A DNA stretch of 6,265 nucleotides, from positions 1-6,265 of the forward strand of contig JAMOUL010000291.1 in the NCBI GenBank assembly GCA_027062035.1, written 5' to 3'. Below, piece by piece: positions 4,912 through 6,265 of this stretch (positions are counted from its first letter, which is position 1; each line of letters begins with the position of its first letter). The translations under genes were made by a program, and so were the position numbers. The notes under the pieces are model-generated. The model ran no database searches, was not told the origin of the DNA, and saw only the letters and a list, made by a program, of their open reading frames with translations. The stretch is from Candidatus Aminicenantota bacterium. GTDB lineage: Bacteria > Acidobacteriota > Aminicenantia > S016-38.

Positions 4912-6265
4912 CCTTTTCCAGGGAAAATACCACCGAAGACTTAAAGTTTCGCGGGATCTCTGAAGTAGCACGTAAAGCCTCTTGCTTCGTGGGAAAAACC
5001 CCAAAACATATTCTGTAGCATAATCTCCCGTTCAATCTATATGGAACTGCAAAGAGATTTCTATTCCCGGAGGAAAAGGCGTAAATAACGTTCTCCCTCA
5101 AACAATCGAGTTCAAGCAGAAGGGTATACCCCTTTACTCCCCTGTATTTCTCCACCCATATCTGAGCCGCCCTTCTTATCCTTCCCTGCCTTATAAGAGA
5201 AAGGGGATCGGGCCCAAAAAGTGCCGTTGGTTTCTCAGTAACGGCCCGGGATGTCCGGGATTTCTTCTTAATCACAGGAACTTCCTCTACCTTTTTCTGC
5301 TTTTCTACCTCCGAATTCCGGACAGGAACATCCCCTGAAGGTTTCAGGGTTTTCTTTTTCACCTGTTCTTCCTTCTGTATTGCCTGATCTATTGTAAGCC
5401 TCTCCTTCTCAGGTTCCTCCTTCTTTTCAGGGAGCTTAATCGGTTTCGGCTTTACCACCTCTTCGGTAGCACTCTTTTCAGGAAATATGCGTTGCTTTAT
5501 CTCCGATAAATTCAGATTTCCGCTGTAATAAAGCCAGCCCAGTCCTCCGATAAGGATTACGACTCCAAGAAGAATTATCCATATACCCCGTTTCTTTTCC
5601 TTCGTTTCCTGCACAAATTCGAATTCATCCAGCACCTCTATTTCTTCGGGCTCTTCTTCTTCCTTCCACCTCTTTAGCATTCCAACAAGATAAAGAAACA
5701 CCACTATCTTCAGGGTTTTAAATTCTCCAAGGGGAGATTCGGAAAGTATCCTTGAGATTTTTCTTGCATTTCGAAAGTCCTCCAGGATCAGGAGCTCATC
5801 GGAGGAAAGGCCCTGGGGTTTTTCAACCGCTGCCTTCAGAATTACATCAAGATTCTCAAAATAATCCCTGTAGAACTCCCTGTTGTCCGTTTTATTCAGA
5901 GCAAAACGAAGGGCCTCTTCTATCCTGACACCTCTTCCTTCCACCGGTCCTTCTTCAAACACGTAATCTATTTCACCCCATGAAAAGGCCTTTGCCACCA
6001 TTTCCATGATTCTCGTTCTTTTTAACAGGTCAAGCTCGGTTCTGGTGAGAAATCCCTTTTCTATAACATATTCTTCCAGGGTCTTGTGTTCCTTTGAGGC
6101 CTTTTCCACAAAATCAGTTGGTACTGAACCTCTCCAGATCAAAAACTCCTCAAGGCTCTCCCCCTTTTCATTGGAAAGGGCTTCTATTATTTCGCTCCCG
6201 TTAATATAAAACAGCTTGAATCTATCCCTGCTTGCGATCTGAAGCACTCCTGACTTACGGCGGTT
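4871..6265 (-). CDS. DUF4388/PATAN-like, transmembrane, SPOR-domain protein (N-terminus outside window)
   Basis: The reading frame is open to the right edge, giving 464 residues. The edge peptide NRRKSGVLQI, then FKLFYINGSEI, fits the start of a DUF4388/PATAN fold (usual pattern RKTGVL..., L.F..G.I). The GTG at 6247 is thus an internal Val and the true start lies upstream. Numbered from the edge, 1-107 is the PATAN-like region with ILMEM-type helices and a SWGEIDYVFEEG strand. Residues 115-210 are helical and may be winged-helix-like. Residues 227-247 form one membrane segment preceded by KEKKR, which predicts an N-terminus in the cytoplasm. Residues 248-350 are a Lys/Glu/Pro linker. Residues 379-452 are a SPOR domain (NLFAVPYRLNGRLCYRICFG, FPTKQEAL), which binds denuded septal peptidoglycan. 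It could couple a cytoplasmic signal or polarity factor to the cell wall; that role is inferred. It is convergent with the PII-like gene, overlapping by 41 nt. Confidence 0.82.
   Translation of the reverse strand, partial: NRRKSGVLQIASRDRFKLFYINGSEIIEALSNEKGESLEEFLIWRGSVPTDFVEKASKEHKTLEEYVIEKGFLTRTELDLLKRTRIMEMVAKAFSWGEIDYVFEEGPVEGRGVRIEEALRFALNKTDNREFYRDYFENLDVILKAAVEKPQGLSSDELLILEDFRNARKISRILSESPLGEFKTLKIVVFLYLVGMLKRWKEEEEPEEIEVLDEFEFVQETKEKKRGIWIILLGVVILIGGLGWLYYSGNLNLSEIKQRIFPEKSATEEVVKPKPIKLPEKKEEPEKERLTIDQAIQKEEQVKKKTLKPSGDVPVRNSEVEKQKKVEEVPVIKKKSRTSRAVTEKPTALFGPDPLSLIRQGRIRRAAQIWVEKYRGVKGYTLLLELDCLRENVIYAFSSGNRNLFAVPYRLNGRLCYRICFGVFPTKQEALRATSEIPRNFKSSVVFSLEKVISAAPLLERPAQ
5333..5359 (+). 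terminator. Intrinsic-terminator-like hairpin, antisense within the SPOR gene
   Basis: On the plus strand CCCTGAA (5333-5339), loop GGT, TTCAGGG (5343-5349) form a perfect 7-bp stem, followed at once by TTTTCTTTTT (5350-5359). This has the form of a Rho-independent terminator for rightward transcription, about 420 bp beyond the PII-like stop. On the other strand it encodes the Lys-rich linker KKKTLKPSG, so codon composition supplies the T-tract and the match may be chance. Confidence 0.4.

Noticed and set aside
4914..4927. TTTTCC-AG-GGAAAA inverted repeat just after the PII-like stop as a terminator
   Set aside because: The stem is AT-rich with a 2-nt loop and no T-tract follows on either strand.
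4871..6247. GTG at 6247 as the start of the SPOR protein
   Set aside because: The frame continues to the right edge with NRRKSG, which completes the first strand of a DUF4388-like fold, so the start is outside the window.
1..6265. tRNA/rRNA genes, CRISPR array, insertion sequence or attachment site
   Set aside because: I saw no cloverleaf-like or rRNA-like sequence, no regularly spaced repeats, no transposase or integrase gene and no flanking direct repeats around the AT-rich module.

Overview
The window looks like a piece of chromosome from a probably thermophilic, Gram-negative-type bacterium. The proteins are rich in Lys, Glu and Arg, and AGG/AGA arginine and ATA isoleucine codons are common. 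GC is about 47% in the rows I counted by hand outside 1145-2190. An exported M23 peptidase and a SPOR-domain membrane protein point to a cell with a peptidoglycan layer and a periplasm-like space. The phylum cannot be fixed from this. Lineages such as Acidobacteriota/Aminicenantes, Thermodesulfobacteriota or Aquificota would all fit, and this is only a guess.

Layout. (1) At 2-1144 (+) lies the C-terminal two thirds or so of a sulfatase-type alkaline-phosphatase-superfamily enzyme, whose start lies left of the window. (2) At 1215-2136 (-) is a compact two-gene operon. A small DUF6922-like protein overlaps by 14 nt an AbiEii/AbiGii-type nucleotidyltransferase. This looks like a toxin-antitoxin or abortive-infection module. 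It has its own near-consensus promoter (2143-2171) and is clearly more AT-rich than its surroundings. (3) At 2191-4092 (-) is an exported M23 (LytM-type) zinc peptidase with long beta-rich C-terminal extensions. (4) Divergent from it, starting only 37 bp away, is an operon (4130-4911, +) of a stand-alone PTS EIIA (PtsN/fructose type) and a PII-like small protein. The two are joined by a 4-nt overlap and a strong Shine-Dalgarno sequence. (5) At 4871-6265 (-), tail-to-tail with and overlapping the PII-like gene by 41 nt, is a single-pass membrane protein. It joins cytoplasmic DUF4388/PATAN-like and helical regions to an extracytoplasmic SPOR domain. Its N-terminus lies right of the window.

How the parts may relate. 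The M23 peptidase and the SPOR protein both act on or bind peptidoglycan, and the sulfatase may modify envelope or extracellular glycans. The EIIA/PII-like pair looks like cytoplasmic signalling linked to carbon/nitrogen status. The DUF6922/nucleotidyltransferase pair looks like a later insertion between the sulfatase and M23 genes.

The most interesting cross-cutting signal concerns translation. All three operon-head genes whose start is visible have a -10-like element 6-8 nt before the start codon, an in-frame stop inside or beside that -10, and no usable Shine-Dalgarno sequence. The two downstream genes do have Shine-Dalgarno-like sequences. This suggests leaderless transcripts at operon heads. 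There is no RNA gene, CRISPR array, insertion sequence or origin that I can support, and no gene-free stretch longer than about 70 bp.
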